Shown here one piece after another: positions 25,438 through 33,256 of a stretch of 43,401 bases of DNA; position 1 is the stretch's first letter, and every line of letters begins with the position of its first letter. A program made the position numbers and the translations under genes. The stretch covers positions 1 to 43,401 of the forward strand of contig QAMI01000020.1 of NCBI GenBank assembly GCA_003150395.1, read 5' to 3'. This stretch comes from Candidatus Gastranaerophilales bacterium. GTDB lineage: Bacteria > Cyanobacteriota > Vampirovibrionia > Gastranaerophilales > Gastranaerophilaceae. The notes under the pieces were generated by a model. That model did not search any database and was not told the origin of the DNA. It saw only the letters and a list, made by a program, of their open reading frames with translations.

Positions 25438-26604
25438 ATGGACATCATCAGTTTAAAGGATACTTCAAATAAACTATTTTACGTAGGCGGTGTTGTGCGC
25501 GATGAACTTCTGGGAATAAAATCGCTTGACGTTGACATTGTTTATGAAGGGAACGCGATTGAGGATTGTTCAAGCTTTGGCGATTTAGTTCGCGTTAACC
25601 CTGATTTCGGCACAATTCGCGTGAAGCTAAACCCTCACCCGAATTTCAGCCATTTTCAGGATGAAAACGGCGAAATTCTTTCCTCTCCCAGAGGGAGAGG
25701 GGATTTCGTTGTGGATATTGCCTCAACCCGTACTGAAACTTACCCGCGCAAAGGACACCTGCCTGTTGTTGATAAAATCGGAGTTTCTTTAAAAGAAGAT
25801 GTTATGCGGCGGGATTTTACCGTGAATTCTCTCTACAAATCCGTCTCAACCGGAGAAATTTTTGATTTTACGAGCGGTCTTGAAGACTTGAAAAATAAAA
25901 CACTCCGCGTTTTGCATGATGAAAGTTTTATTGATGACCCGACAAGAATTCTGCGCGCGCTAAAATTTTCCCATCGTTTCGGTTTTTGTTTGGATGCGCG
26001 CACGCGCGCGCTGCGTGATGAATATTTGCAAAACATAACTTACAACATGTGTTTCAAACGCGTAAAAAAAGAACTTATTGAAATGCTTGGTTTAAACAGC
26101 GACGCGCTTTTCAAAGAATTCATTGAAAGCGGAATTTACAAACTTGTTACGCCAAATCGAGTTCAAGTCCCTTCAACTACAATTGAAAATTTAATTTTAC
26201 AATATGCGCCGAAATCAGAAAATATTTGGCTGATTTATGCAGGCGTTTTACGGGATTTGACGCGGCTCGAATTGACACGCAAAGAACAGAAAATTCTTGA
26301 CGATTTTGCAGAGCTGGAAAATTCTGACTTGAACAGTGATTTTGAAATTTACAAAGCTTTTGAAAACGTAGAAATTGAAAGCGTAATTCTTTATGCAGTT
26401 TTAAAAAATGAAAAAATCGCACGGCATTTTCTGGACGATTTGCGCGGAATTAAAATAGAGACAACCGGCAAACATCTGGAGATGGCAGGATTCGAACCCT
26501 CGCCAAAATACAAAGAAATCTTTGACTTTCTTCTGCAAAAAAAGCTCGAAAACCCGGAGTTGACTTTGGAAGATGAGATTACGCTTGTTAAAGAAAATTT
26601 TTAA
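25438..26604 (+). CDS. cca: tRNA nucleotidyltransferase (CCA-adding enzyme / PcnB family) with in-frame repeat insertion
   Basis: Adds CCA to tRNA 3' ends; the tmRNA in this window lacks an encoded CCA, consistent with need for it. Motifs of the class II nucleotidyltransferase head: FYVGGVVRDELLGIKSLDVDIVYEG (GG..RD and DxD), RRDFTVNSLY, and DDPTRILRALKFSHRFGF. The start is ATG 25438 (389 residues); upstream in-frame codons are repeat and promoter sequence. Residues about 65-90, between GTIRVKL and the expected strand VVDIASTRTETY, are an insertion encoded by a repeat with a perfect hairpin (25682-25700). It could instead be a related poly(A) polymerase, which the sequence alone does not exclude. 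Confidence 0.88.
   Translation: MDIISLKDTSNKLFYVGGVVRDELLGIKSLDVDIVYEGNAIEDCSSFGDLVRVNPDFGTIRVKLNPHPNFSHFQDENGEILSSPRGRGDFVVDIASTRTETYPRKGHLPVVDKIGVSLKEDVMRRDFTVNSLYKSVSTGEIFDFTSGLEDLKNKTLRVLHDESFIDDPTRILRALKFSHRFGFCLDARTRALRDEYLQNITYNMCFKRVKKELIEMLGLNSDALFKEFIESGIYKLVTPNRVQVPSTTIENLILQYAPKSENIWLIYAGVLRDLTRLELTRKEQKILDDFAELENSDLNSDFEIYKAFENVEIESVILYAVLKNEKIARHFLDDLRGIKIETTGKHLEMAGFEPSPKYKEIFDFLLQKKLENPELTLEDEITLVKENF
25632..25705 (+). repeat. Palindromic repeat element in frame inside cca
   Basis: Begins CCCTCACCC and ends in the hairpin CCTCTCCC-AGA-GGGAGAGG (25682-25700). It resembles the ends of the mfd elements (CCCTCTC/GAGAGGG) and codes for an extra loop of about 25 residues. Confidence 0.65.
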
Positions 26605-26721
26605 TATTACCTCATTCCTGCTCCCATTCTTGTTTATGCTCACTAATCTTTGGTTAACGCTTCTTCTCCCAACCACCAGTGGCTAAAAAAATTATGTTGA
26701 GATTATTTTTGTTTTGCAACT

Positions 26722-26737
26722 ATTGAGAAATCTCAAT
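26722..26737. terminator. Short hairpin before a T run (possible terminator)
   Basis: ATTGAGA-AA-TCTCAAT, followed by GACTT and a T-rich run. It lies 120 bp after cca in an otherwise featureless 200-bp gap. A second dyad, TATTGCA (26754-26760) with TGCAATA (26773-26779), sits just upstream of the next gene and could be an operator. Confidence 0.4.
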
Positions 26738-26814
26738 GACTTTATTTTTTTTGTATTGCATAATGAACTAATTGCAATATTTACAGTGACAAAAATAAAG
26801 AATTGGAGGACTAT

Positions 26815-27150
26815 ATGAAAAAAAGTATTGTATTACCCGTTTTAGAAGAAATTTCAAATGTATATGAGCCCTACTTTAACGAGGATTTCCTAAACTCAAA
26901 AAAGATTGACGATATTATATATGAAATTTTGCAAAAATCGATTAATAAATATATATTTTCTATTTTATCGTTTACGGTAGCGTTGACGATTGTTGAAAAT
27001 TTGAAAAATTCAACGAAAACTTTTCACAATTATTCTTCTGCTGACAAACGAAAAGTTAATCTTTTTATCAAATATATGAATGCAGTTTGTGGATTTACCA
27101 ATGAGGTTAATAATATTTTAGAAAAAATAACTACATTGGTTGAAAGATAA
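26815..27150 (+). CDS. Hypothetical helical protein
   Basis: 111 residues from ATG 26815, chosen because GGAGG lies 5 bases upstream. Predominantly helical: MKKSIVLPVLEEISNVY, an amphipathic acidic stretch, a hydrophobic segment (YIFSILSFTVALTIVENL, about 48-66) that could be a membrane helix or a buried core helix, and a C-terminal coiled region. No family recognised. Confidence 0.6.
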   Translation: MKKSIVLPVLEEISNVYEPYFNEDFLNSKKIDDIIYEILQKSINKYIFSILSFTVALTIVENLKNSTKTFHNYSSADKRKVNLFIKYMNAVCGFTNEVNNILEKITTLVER

Positions 27151-27177
27151 AAGATTGAAGGATTTAAGGATTAGCAC

Positions 27178-27205
27178 TTGAAAAAATAAAAAATAGGGTT
27201 ATAAT
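27178..27205 (+). promoter_or_regulatory. Strong sigma70-type promoter upstream of the tmRNA region
   Basis: TTGAAA (27178-27183), a 16-bp spacer, TATAAT (27200-27205). Transcription would begin near 27212, about 183 bases before mature tmRNA. Confidence 0.55.
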
Positions 27206-27232
27206 GAAAGAACGAACATTTAAGAATTGAAT

Positions 27233-27373
27233 ATGCGTGGGCATTTGCCTTCTTTTGCCGTTGAGCTGGAGCGAAACGAGCAAAATGGCGTCACGGCTTC
27301 AAGAAAAGTTGTTACAAGTGTTCAAGCTATTGAAATAGTGACAGGATTTGACACCGCACAAAGTGCGGTCTAG
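27233..27373 (+). CDS. Possible small ORF or structured leader upstream of tmRNA
   Basis: A 46-codon frame (MRGHLPSFAVELERNEQN...) opens with ATG 21 bases after the predicted transcription start and ends in TAG. There is no ribosome-binding site. The same DNA has stems such as GCCGT (27257-27261) with ACGGC (27293-27297), and ACCGCAC with GTGCGGT near 27353-27369, so it may instead be a structured 5' leader or small RNA. I recognise no family. Confidence 0.2.
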   Translation: MRGHLPSFAVELERNEQNGVTASRKVVTSVQAIEIVTGFDTAQSAV

Positions 27374-27394
27374 TACATTAATAATTGAATTTAT

Positions 27395-27790
27395 GGGGAC
27401 GTTTTGGATTTGACAGGATGTTTCGGTTGGGACAGGCTGCGTGTCCGTGCGCTGTTCACGGTTATCAACGAGCAAAACAAATTAAATGCTAACAACGTAG
27501 TTGAAGCAGACTTCAGCAGAGCATACGCAAAAGCTGCTTAGTTTGCAATTATAGCTACTCGTAAATCCCAGCTTGCCGGATTTACGGGTCCATTATGCAA
27601 GCGCAGTACGCTGACGACGGTAGGCGTATCCAGTTAACTGTCAAGGGTTTAGAGTTTCCCTTACAAAAACCAGGGGCTGATTTATAAGGTTATGATTTTC
27701 CCCTGAATCAGCCCGAGAAAATGAAAATCTACACACGTAGAAGTTGGTTACAATCCATTTTGGACGCGGGTTCGACTCCCGCCGTCTCCA
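27395..27790 (+). ncRNA. ssrA: Transfer-messenger RNA (tmRNA)
   Basis: Rescues stalled ribosomes. The 5' end GGGGACG pairs with CGTCTCC at 27783-27789, giving the tRNA-like acceptor stem with discriminator A at 27790. The T arm reads GCGGG-TTCGACT-CCCGC. CCA is not encoded (GTT follows). The tag frame runs from the resume codon GCT at 27488 to TAG at 27539-27541 and encodes ANNVVEADFSRAYAKAA, ending in the Ala-Ala degron recognised by ClpXP-type proteases. The length (396 nt) is normal. Its 3' end is occupied by a recombinase remnant on the opposite strand. It may be made from the promoter at 27178 and processed, or from the nearer TTGACA at 27348-27353. Confidence 0.95.
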
Positions 27791-28196
27791 GTTTATGTAA
27801 CTTTATAGCATATTCAAAGGCTAAAACTAGCGGAAACTCTATTGTTTCACCGTCAAAAACGGGGTTCGATATTAACAAATTCATCAATTTTCTTTTTTCT
27901 TCCGGTGATTGGCTTAAATATAGTTGTGGCGCGTCTTTGCAGAGGTTCAACAAAAGTTCAACATCTTCAATAAAATTGTCGCTTGCTTTTAAAATCTTTT
28001 CATATTTAACCAGTGCAACATCAAGTTCTTGTTGCCATTCGTCACGCTTTGTAAAGTATGTTTCATTATCAACAATCCCGTCACATTTATCCGTGTACAA
28101 TTGCGAAAGCCGTCTTTTTAATAGTTTAATTTTTTTGTTTAATTCGTCAGCACTTACACATGCAAATTCACTTTCTACAAATAAAAAGAGTCCTTT
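27729..28196 (-). pseudogene. Truncated large serine recombinase (C-terminal coiled-coil part) abutting tmRNA
   Basis: An open frame of about 155 codons without a proper start encodes a segment typical of the C-terminus of large serine integrases: SADELNKKIKLLKRRLSQLYTDKCDGIVDNETYFTKRDEWQQEL, then a coiled segment and SPEEKRKLMNLLISNPVFDGETIEFP, the usual end of the coiled-coil domain. The catalytic resolvase and zinc-ribbon domains are missing. The frame is closed upstream by TAA (28197-28199) and runs on into the antisense of the tmRNA 3' end. A usable TTG at 28100 would give 123 residues. It is best read as the remains of an element integrated at the tmRNA 3' end. Confidence 0.7.
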
Positions 28197-28274
28197 TTAT
28201 AACTTATTTTTATTAAAATATTCTTCTGCTATTGGACAAAAATAACTTTCTCGTCTTTTTAAATTGTTTGGCAT
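28197..28274 (-). CDS. Possible 25-codon ORF upstream of the recombinase remnant
   Basis: ATG at 28274, preceded by GGAG at very short spacing, encodes a 25-residue basic/aromatic peptide beginning MPNNLKRRESYFCPI and ends with TAA. It is in the same frame as the recombinase remnant directly downstream, so it may be part of the same decayed gene with an in-frame stop. Low support as a separate gene. Confidence 0.2.
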   Translation of the reverse strand: MPNNLKRRESYFCPIAEEYFNKNKL

Positions 28275-28377
28275 ATCTCCATTATTAATATGTTATTAAT
28301 CCATCAAGTTTAAACATAAGATTTGTAAAATCTAATGCTACTACAAACATATTCTTTATCTTATCTGAGCTGTTGCA

Positions 28378-28899
28378 TTAATGCTTATAAAATAATTTTG
28401 ATGTATCAATTCCTTCAATTTGCAATAATTTGATTTTTAAATCCACACCGCCGGCATAACCTGTCAGATTGCCGTTTTGTCCGAGAACTCTGTGGCAAGG
28501 AATTATGATTGATATTGGATTGTGTCCCACTGCTCCGCCTACGGCTTGACAAGACATTCCAGGAAGTCCCCTGTTAGAAGCAATCTCTTTCGCAATTTGA
28601 CCATATGTTGTGGTTTTTCCAAATGGAATTCGTTTGAGAATTTCCCATACTTCGTGCCTGAAATCTGAACCTTGTTCGTTCAATTTTGGAGTAAATCCTG
28701 GATTTTCCCCGCTAAAATATATATTAAGCCACTTTTTGGCATTGTTAAAAACATCTAAATCTTTTCTTGTTGCTTCTTTTGGAAATTTCTCACAGTAATA
28801 TTTTTGGCTTTCAATCCATAGTCCGATTAATGCATTTCCGTCACTTCCGAGTGTGATTCTGCCTAGCGGCGAGTCGTAATAATCTATATAATACTCCAT
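28378..28899 (-). CDS. ogt: Methylated-DNA--protein-cysteine methyltransferase
   Basis: Suicide repair protein that takes the alkyl group from O6-alkylguanine onto its own cysteine. The active site IIIPCHRVLG (Cys135) is intact, followed by NGNLTGYAGGVDLKIKLLQIEG. The helix-turn-helix RIPFGKTTTYGQIAKEI and the Asn/Arg region VGGAVGHNPISI are present. The N-terminal ribonuclease-H-like domain is complete, making 173 residues, normal for Ogt. It has no fused AraC-like domain, so it is Ogt-like rather than Ada. GAGGT precedes the ATG. Confidence 0.93.
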   Translation of the reverse strand: MEYYIDYYDSPLGRITLGSDGNALIGLWIESQKYYCEKFPKEATRKDLDVFNNAKKWLNIYFSGENPGFTPKLNEQGSDFRHEVWEILKRIPFGKTTTYGQIAKEIASNRGLPGMSCQAVGGAVGHNPISIIIPCHRVLGQNGNLTGYAGGVDLKIKLLQIEGIDTSKLFYKH

Positions 28900-28952
28900 T
28901 ACATACCTCTTTTTTTATATTAACATATAAATTGTCTTGCGCGCATATTCGC

Positions 28953-28982
28953 TTGTAAATTTTTGAACAATTGTAGTATAAT
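28953..28982 (+). promoter_or_regulatory. Promoter of rnpB
   Basis: TTGTAA (28953-28958), an 18-bp spacer, TATAAT (28977-28982). The predicted start near 28990 agrees with the 5' end of RNase P RNA. Confidence 0.65.
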
Positions 28983-28990
28983 AATTTTAA

Positions 28991-29398
28991 TAAAGCAGCC
29001 GGATAATCGCGCATTGCGCTGGCAGTGTTTTTGTTGAAAAACAGAAGCGAAAGCGGCTGTCAAATTTGACAGCCGGCTAACAATGTGAGGAAAGTCCGTG
29101 CATTCAAGGACAAATCGCCGGGGAAACCCCGGACGGCGCGAGCCGGTGGAAAGTGCTACAGGAAACATACTGCCGATGGAAATTTTTGGATTTCACAGGC
29201 GATGGTGCAACGGTGAGTTAAGAGCTTCACCAGCAACACTGAGAGGTGTTGGCTAAGTAAACCCCGATTGAATGCAAGATTAAATTGAAGGTTAAAGGCT
29301 GTCCGCCCACTTCAGAAATATCGCTAGAGATTGCGGGTAACCGCAATACCAGACAGATGATTATCTATAAACAGAACACGGCTTACGGGCTGCTTTAT
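28991..29398 (+). ncRNA. rnpB: RNase P RNA (bacterial type A)
   Basis: Catalytic RNA that matures tRNA 5' ends. The terminal P1 helix pairs AAAGCAGCC (28992-29000) with GGCTGCTTT (29388-29396). Conserved blocks are present: GAGGAAAGTCCGTGC near 29090, GCGAGCCGGTGGAAAGTGC in the P10-P11 area, and the 3' block AGACAGATGATTATC then ACAGAACACGGCTTACGGG. The order matches the ancestral type. A T-rich run after the 3' end serves as terminator and is shared with the convergent prepilin gene. Confidence 0.95.
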
Positions 29399-29410
29399 TT
29401 TTATTTTATA

Positions 29411-30340
29411 CTACCATGGATAGTCGTCTTTAATTTCCCAGCCGTTCGCCATGATTTTCGCCGCACAACAATTCGTATTACCTGTAGAGGTTTTGGAACA
29501 GTTTGCATTTATGTAATCATAGCTGCGGTTATAGCACTGCGGCATTATGCCTTTTTTATTAACAGCCATAAATGTAAAAACATCATGACCTACAATATTC
29601 GGAGTTTTCGCGCCATTGATATCTACATAAAAATAGTTTACATAAATAGGGTTCCCAGCCCCGTCAGTGGTATTACGCGGCAGAAATACTGTAGTGCCGT
29701 CATTTAACTGAAAAAGTATTCTTGAATTGTTAGATTGTAATCCCCAGTTTATTTTGCTGCCGTCAATGTTCCGCCAGGGAAATTCCGATGAATATCCGCA
29801 ATCTTTAGCGTACTTACACATATTCACGCCGTTGAAATACGGCTTGTAATAGATATTGAAATACTCTTCAATATCTATATTCCCTTCTTTCGGCCATGTA
29901 TCAAAATCCCCGTTATCAAGTTGTGTGCGGATAAACTGCTGACTCAAAATAGTATATGTTTTTTTCAGTTTAGTTGCCAGAACTTTTTTCTGGTAATTTC
30001 CGATTAGAGCAGGCAGGGTCATGGCGGCGACAATGCCGATGATTCCGAGGGTGATTAGAACTTCTGCCATAGTGAATGCACACCGACGAGTGTTTCCATA
30101 CATATCTACGTGCGTAGCACCTTCGGCTAAGGTGAAGGCGGGTTTTTGAGAAGGGAATAGGGGAATAAGGTATTGAGGGAATAAGTGGTTACGTTTTTGG
30201 GGTTTGTTAGCTACTCGATTGTTTTGTATTGCTGAACTTTGGAATTGTAACCATATTTTGCACTTGAAACTTTTCCCCTCGCCCTTTTGGGGAAAGGGGC
30301 TTTGATGGGTTTTGATTTCAACATTTCTTTCCATAGTCAT
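29411..30340 (-). CDS. Prepilin-like protein with a repeat-filled N-terminal extension
   Basis: The pilin spine AFTMAEVLITLGIIGIVAAMTLP begins only at about residue 90, and the ectodomain (about 120-309) is Cys-containing, has DINGAKTPNIVGHDVFTFMAVNKKG, and ends NGWEIKDDYPW, an ending shared with the gene at 37704. The extension contains a hairpin (SPFPQKGEG region), octamer repeats (LFPQYLIPLFPS), and a duplicated pilin start: AFTLAE, then an inserted GATHVDMYGNTRRC, then AFTMAE. The start at 30340 has GGAGG 10 bases upstream, the same spacing as the fourth prepilin gene. An internal ATG at 30103 would give a normal short leader, MYGNTRRCA. The XRE regulator is divergent to it. Confidence 0.78.
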   Translation of the reverse strand: MTMERNVEIKTHQSPFPQKGEGKSFKCKIWLQFQSSAIQNNRVANKPQKRNHLFPQYLIPLFPSQKPAFTLAEGATHVDMYGNTRRCAFTMAEVLITLGIIGIVAAMTLPALIGNYQKKVLATKLKKTYTILSQQFIRTQLDNGDFDTWPKEGNIDIEEYFNIYYKPYFNGVNMCKYAKDCGYSSEFPWRNIDGSKINWGLQSNNSRILFQLNDGTTVFLPRNTTDGAGNPIYVNYFYVDINGAKTPNIVGHDVFTFMAVNKKGIMPQCYNRSYDYINANCSKTSTGNTNCCAAKIMANGWEIKDDYPW

Positions 30341-30417
30341 CTATGTTTATCCTCCACAAAATAATAATTTAAACTAATTTTAATGGTTTATAAGCTATTA
30401 AATATTATTTTAAACTA

Positions 30418-30446
30418 TTGTTATGAAATTTGCAACCCCATAAAAT
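30418..30446 (+). promoter_or_regulatory. Promoter of the XRE regulator, positioned for a leaderless mRNA
   Basis: TTGTTA (30418-30423), a 17-bp spacer, TAAAAT (30441-30446), then seven bases to ATG 30454. The 9-bp direct repeat TTTAAACTA at 30368-30376 and 30409-30417, 41 bp apart, lies in the same divergent region and could be a regulator site. Confidence 0.55.
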
Positions 30447-30453
30447 TAATATC

Positions 30454-30681
30454 ATGGATGATAGAGAGTTTTTGAAAAAAATAGGCATAAAACTAAAAGT
30501 CCTCCGGTCTCTGAGAGGATTTTCGCAGGATGATATTGCCAACAGGCTTGATATTGATAAAAGTTACTATAGCAAAGTAGAGCGCGGGCTTACAAATCCA
30601 ACGCTTCTTTATCTGAAAAATTTGTCCGAAGTTCTTGAAGTCAGGCTTGATGAACTTGTCACAACTGAAATTAAACTCTAA
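30454..30681 (+). CDS. XRE-family helix-turn-helix regulator
   Basis: 75-residue DNA-binding protein that is almost wholly one helix-turn-helix domain: KIGIKLKVLRSLRGFSQDDIANRLDIDKSYYSKVERGLTNPTLLYLKNLSEVLEVRLDEL, the Cro/C1-type pattern (FSQ..A..L.I..S..S..E.G...P). ATG 30454 is preferred to the TTG at 30430 because the -10 box lies between them. It is divergent from the prepilin gene at 29411-30340; the fourth prepilin gene (39646-40332) has the same arrangement. It probably acts on the shared intergenic region. Confidence 0.85.
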   Translation: MDDREFLKKIGIKLKVLRSLRGFSQDDIANRLDIDKSYYSKVERGLTNPTLLYLKNLSEVLEVRLDELVTTEIKL

Positions 30682-30695
30682 TACCAGTTAAAATT

Positions 30696-31448
30696 TTATA
30701 CAATGCTGAATTTTTTAATTTTAGCGGCTGTAACACTCTTAAGTTTTTCGAGACGTGCCTTGATAAACTGCGCCTGGCTTGAAAGCGGGCTTGTTTGCAA
30801 AAATTTTCGGTAATATCTTTGAGCATCTCTGTTTTTGCCTAGTTTATCTAAACATACACCTATGCCTGCAAAAGCCTCAGTTTCTTTTGGGTTACGCCGC
30901 AAAAGTTCGTTAAGAACTGATGAGGCTTCTTTGTATTTTTCCATTTTCATCAAAAGCGCTGATTTATGCTCATAAGCTTTTGTGAATTCGGGTGAATTCT
31001 CAATTAATTTTTGGTAAATCATAAGCGCCATGTCATATTCTTCACAGGTTTCATGTGAAATCCCAAGCTGTAAAATCGCATCAGGATTGTCTGGATTTAC
31101 TTGAACTGCACGAACAAAGTTTTTTATTGCACCACATGGAATTCCTTCCAAAAGATGGCAGATACCGAGTTCATAGTAGGCTTCAAAGTAATTTTCATCC
31201 AGTTGAGCGGCTTTATCAAAATATTTGATAGCTTTTGTGTAATTTTGGGTATTTTTGTAGCACATGCCAAGCCCAAAATACGATTTTGCATCTTCGCGCG
31301 AGATAAAGATTGCGTTAAGATAGTTTGTAGCAGCTTCCTTGTAGGATTTCTGCTTTAAAAGTTCCCCGGCACGTTCAAAGTAATTTTCTGAACTTTTGGC
31401 GGGTTTTGTTGTCATATATTTTGATTTGTTAAAATTATCGTTTACCAA
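30696..31448 (-). CDS. TPR-repeat protein
   Basis: About 250 residues carrying six to seven tetratricopeptide repeats (for example SYFGLGMCYKNTQNYTKAIKYFDKAAQLDE and AFAGIGVCLDKLGKNRDAQRYYRKFLQTSP), a protein-protein interaction scaffold. No signal peptide or membrane segment. I start at TTG 31448: a TATAAT at 31475-31470 puts transcription start near 31463, which rules out the GTG at 31502, and GAGG lies 5 bases before the TTG. ATG 31415 is the alternative. The partner is unknown. It is divergent from the secreted-paralogue operon. Confidence 0.8.
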   Translation of the reverse strand: MVNDNFNKSKYMTTKPAKSSENYFERAGELLKQKSYKEAATNYLNAIFISREDAKSYFGLGMCYKNTQNYTKAIKYFDKAAQLDENYFEAYYELGICHLLEGIPCGAIKNFVRAVQVNPDNPDAILQLGISHETCEEYDMALMIYQKLIENSPEFTKAYEHKSALLMKMEKYKEASSVLNELLRRNPKETEAFAGIGVCLDKLGKNRDAQRYYRKFLQTSPLSSQAQFIKARLEKLKSVTAAKIKKFSIV

Positions 31449-31565
31449 GTTAGCCTCTTTTCTTAACCGATTATACTTTTTTGCAGCCTGCCGGATAACC
31501 ACCGTTTGGAGTAGAGTAAACTCAATCGTTGGATTTATTTATTTTGTTGTGATATAAATATTGGT

Positions 31566-32381
31566 ATGAGAAAGCTTTTATTTTTGTTGATTATAATGTT
31601 GGGTATGCCTGTATTTGCGCAAGATGGAGAAGTTACACTGAGCGGTGTTGACGCGCAGAAAATCGAGTTGCCGAAATCTGATATTCAGATGAAAGGGTCT
31701 CTTGTAATAAGTGATGAGCAGGTTATGCAGGAGCTTATAAAAAGGCAGAAGGAAAAAGACCTTGAAGATATTGAAAATCTTTGGAAAGGTACTGTTGAAA
31801 ACAATCAGGTTATAGGATTTGCACTTAAAAAACTTGCGACGCCTGAAAGTCAGCGCAGAATTCATTCATCTCTTATGGCAAAAACTTTGAATGCCGTAAT
31901 TGCCGGGGCGTCATTTGCTCCGATGATGATGGGGTCGGATTATCTTGTGCAGTCGTCGGCTTTTGCGGCCGGAAGATTGGCGCAAAATTTGATTAACCGC
32001 AAAAATATCCCCCAGGAAATTCCGCTTACTGATACAGAATTGATTGAACTTGCAGGATTAATCGAAAACCTTCAGGACAAAATTATTGACGCATATTACA
32101 ATTACAAAAGCTCGCTCACGCAGTTGAAAGAAACCCGTGCAAAGCTTCTTTTGTATAACAAAAATTACTCAAAAGCTCTTGAAACAGAAGATTTGCTTGA
32201 AATTACGATTTCCTCCTCGCTTTATGATGACATGATGCTTGAGGAATTTAGATACATGCAAAACGCAAAAAAATATCATCTTGAACTTCAGCGGCTTGCC
32301 GGCAAAAAAGTTGTGGATAATTTGAATTTGTATCAATACAATTTTGATGCAGCATTGGTGAAAGGAGCTGAGAAAAAATGA
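31566..32381 (+). CDS. Secreted protein of unknown function, paralogue 1
   Basis: 271 residues. Signal peptide MRKLLFLLIIMLGMPVFA, cut before QDGE. The mature part has LEDIENLWKGTVENNQVIGFALKKLATP, a central Ala/Gly/Met-rich hydrophobic stretch (about 110-140) that could cross or enter a membrane, then a long coiled coil with IENLQDKIIDAYYNYKSSL. The next gene repeats this layout (LWRGA.SKSDTIAFALYKLANP, then IEELQQTTVNLYYNYMTA), so the two are tandem paralogues. They overlap by 4 bp and are translationally coupled. The helical hairpin recalls periplasmic coiled-coil proteins such as TolC-type channels, but no real match is seen. Confidence 0.65.
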   Translation: MRKLLFLLIIMLGMPVFAQDGEVTLSGVDAQKIELPKSDIQMKGSLVISDEQVMQELIKRQKEKDLEDIENLWKGTVENNQVIGFALKKLATPESQRRIHSSLMAKTLNAVIAGASFAPMMMGSDYLVQSSAFAAGRLAQNLINRKNIPQEIPLTDTELIELAGLIENLQDKIIDAYYNYKSSLTQLKETRAKLLLYNKNYSKALETEDLLEITISSSLYDDMMLEEFRYMQNAKKYHLELQRLAGKKVVDNLNLYQYNFDAALVKGAEKK

Positions 32382-33256
32382 GAAAATGTCTGGCTCTTAT
32401 ATTATTGTTAAGTTTAAATTCTCCGGTTTTTGCAATTAGTTATGATGAGATTACGGAACCGAAGCCGCCGGCTTACCGTACCGGGCTTTCCGAACTTCCT
32501 GAAAAAAAGTACATTGAGGTTACACCGCTCGAGCAGGAATATGTTAAAAAAGAAGAAAACGATTTTGATGTATCGGATTTAACTTATGCGGATTTGAGCA
32601 TCAAAAAAATCTCCAGCGAAGTTGCAAAAGAGCTCGGATATGACGAAAAAACCATGATGGGCGATTTATCCCTTCTATGGCGCGGAGCAGCCTCAAAAAG
32701 TGATACGATTGCATTCGCCTTGTACAAACTTGCAAATCCTGACGAAGACAAACCAAATGAAAAATCAGTTAAAAATGTTTTGACAACAATTGCAAGCATG
32801 TCAACTCTTGTAGGTGCCGGCATGGGAAATCCTCTTCTTGCAACGGGGTCAATGCTTGGAGGAAACATTCTTGGTATAATGTCGCAGGATACAAAGGCCA
32901 TGAATTATAAATACACACGTGTCACTGACGCTGACATGATTATATTGGTCAGAAAAATTGAAGAATTACAGCAGACGACAGTTAACCTTTATTATAATTA
33001 CATGACGGCGCGTAAAATGCTCGGGCTTCTTGACAAAGTAGTTGTCCAGCGCAAAAAAAACTATGATATGGCTCAAGATGAGTCAAGAGAAGTTATAATG
33101 ATTACAGACGCATATTACCGATCTGCTATGGATGCGCAGACAAAAGCACGCTCGGATTATATGGCAAAACGTGCAGCGTTAGAACAGTTTGTTGGTAACG
33201 AAACATTTGTAGAGTTTGAAAAAATCCTTGCAGAAAGAGATAAAGAAGAGCAGTAA
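32378..33256 (+). CDS. Secreted protein of unknown function, paralogue 2
   Basis: 292 residues. Signal peptide MRKCLALILLLSLNSPVFA, cut before ISYDE. The mature protein begins with a Pro/Glu-rich linker (about 20-65), then the segment DLSLLWRGAASKSDTIAFALYKLANP shared with the preceding gene, a Gly/Met-rich hydrophobic stretch (about 135-170), and a C-terminal coiled coil (about 190-285). The stop overlaps the start of the lipoate/octanoyl transferase gene by one base. It is probably expressed with paralogue 1, possibly as a heteromeric envelope complex. Confidence 0.65.
   Translation: MRKCLALILLLSLNSPVFAISYDEITEPKPPAYRTGLSELPEKKYIEVTPLEQEYVKKEENDFDVSDLTYADLSIKKISSEVAKELGYDEKTMMGDLSLLWRGAASKSDTIAFALYKLANPDEDKPNEKSVKNVLTTIASMSTLVGAGMGNPLLATGSMLGGNILGIMSQDTKAMNYKYTRVTDADMIILVRKIEELQQTTVNLYYNYMTARKMLGLLDKVVVQRKKNYDMAQDESREVIMITDAYYRSAMDAQTKARSDYMAKRAALEQFVGNETFVEFEKILAERDKEEQ

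Noticed and set aside
26487..26508. tRNA T-arm-like sequence (GGTTCGAATCC on the minus strand)
   Set aside because: It lies inside the conserved cca frame, the T-stem does not pair fully, and no other tRNA arms are present around it.
27721..28245. 174-codon plus-strand ORF across the tmRNA 3' end
   Set aside because: It starts inside tmRNA, is Ser/Phe-rich without family features, and is the antisense of the recombinase remnant, whose own protein sequence is recognisable.
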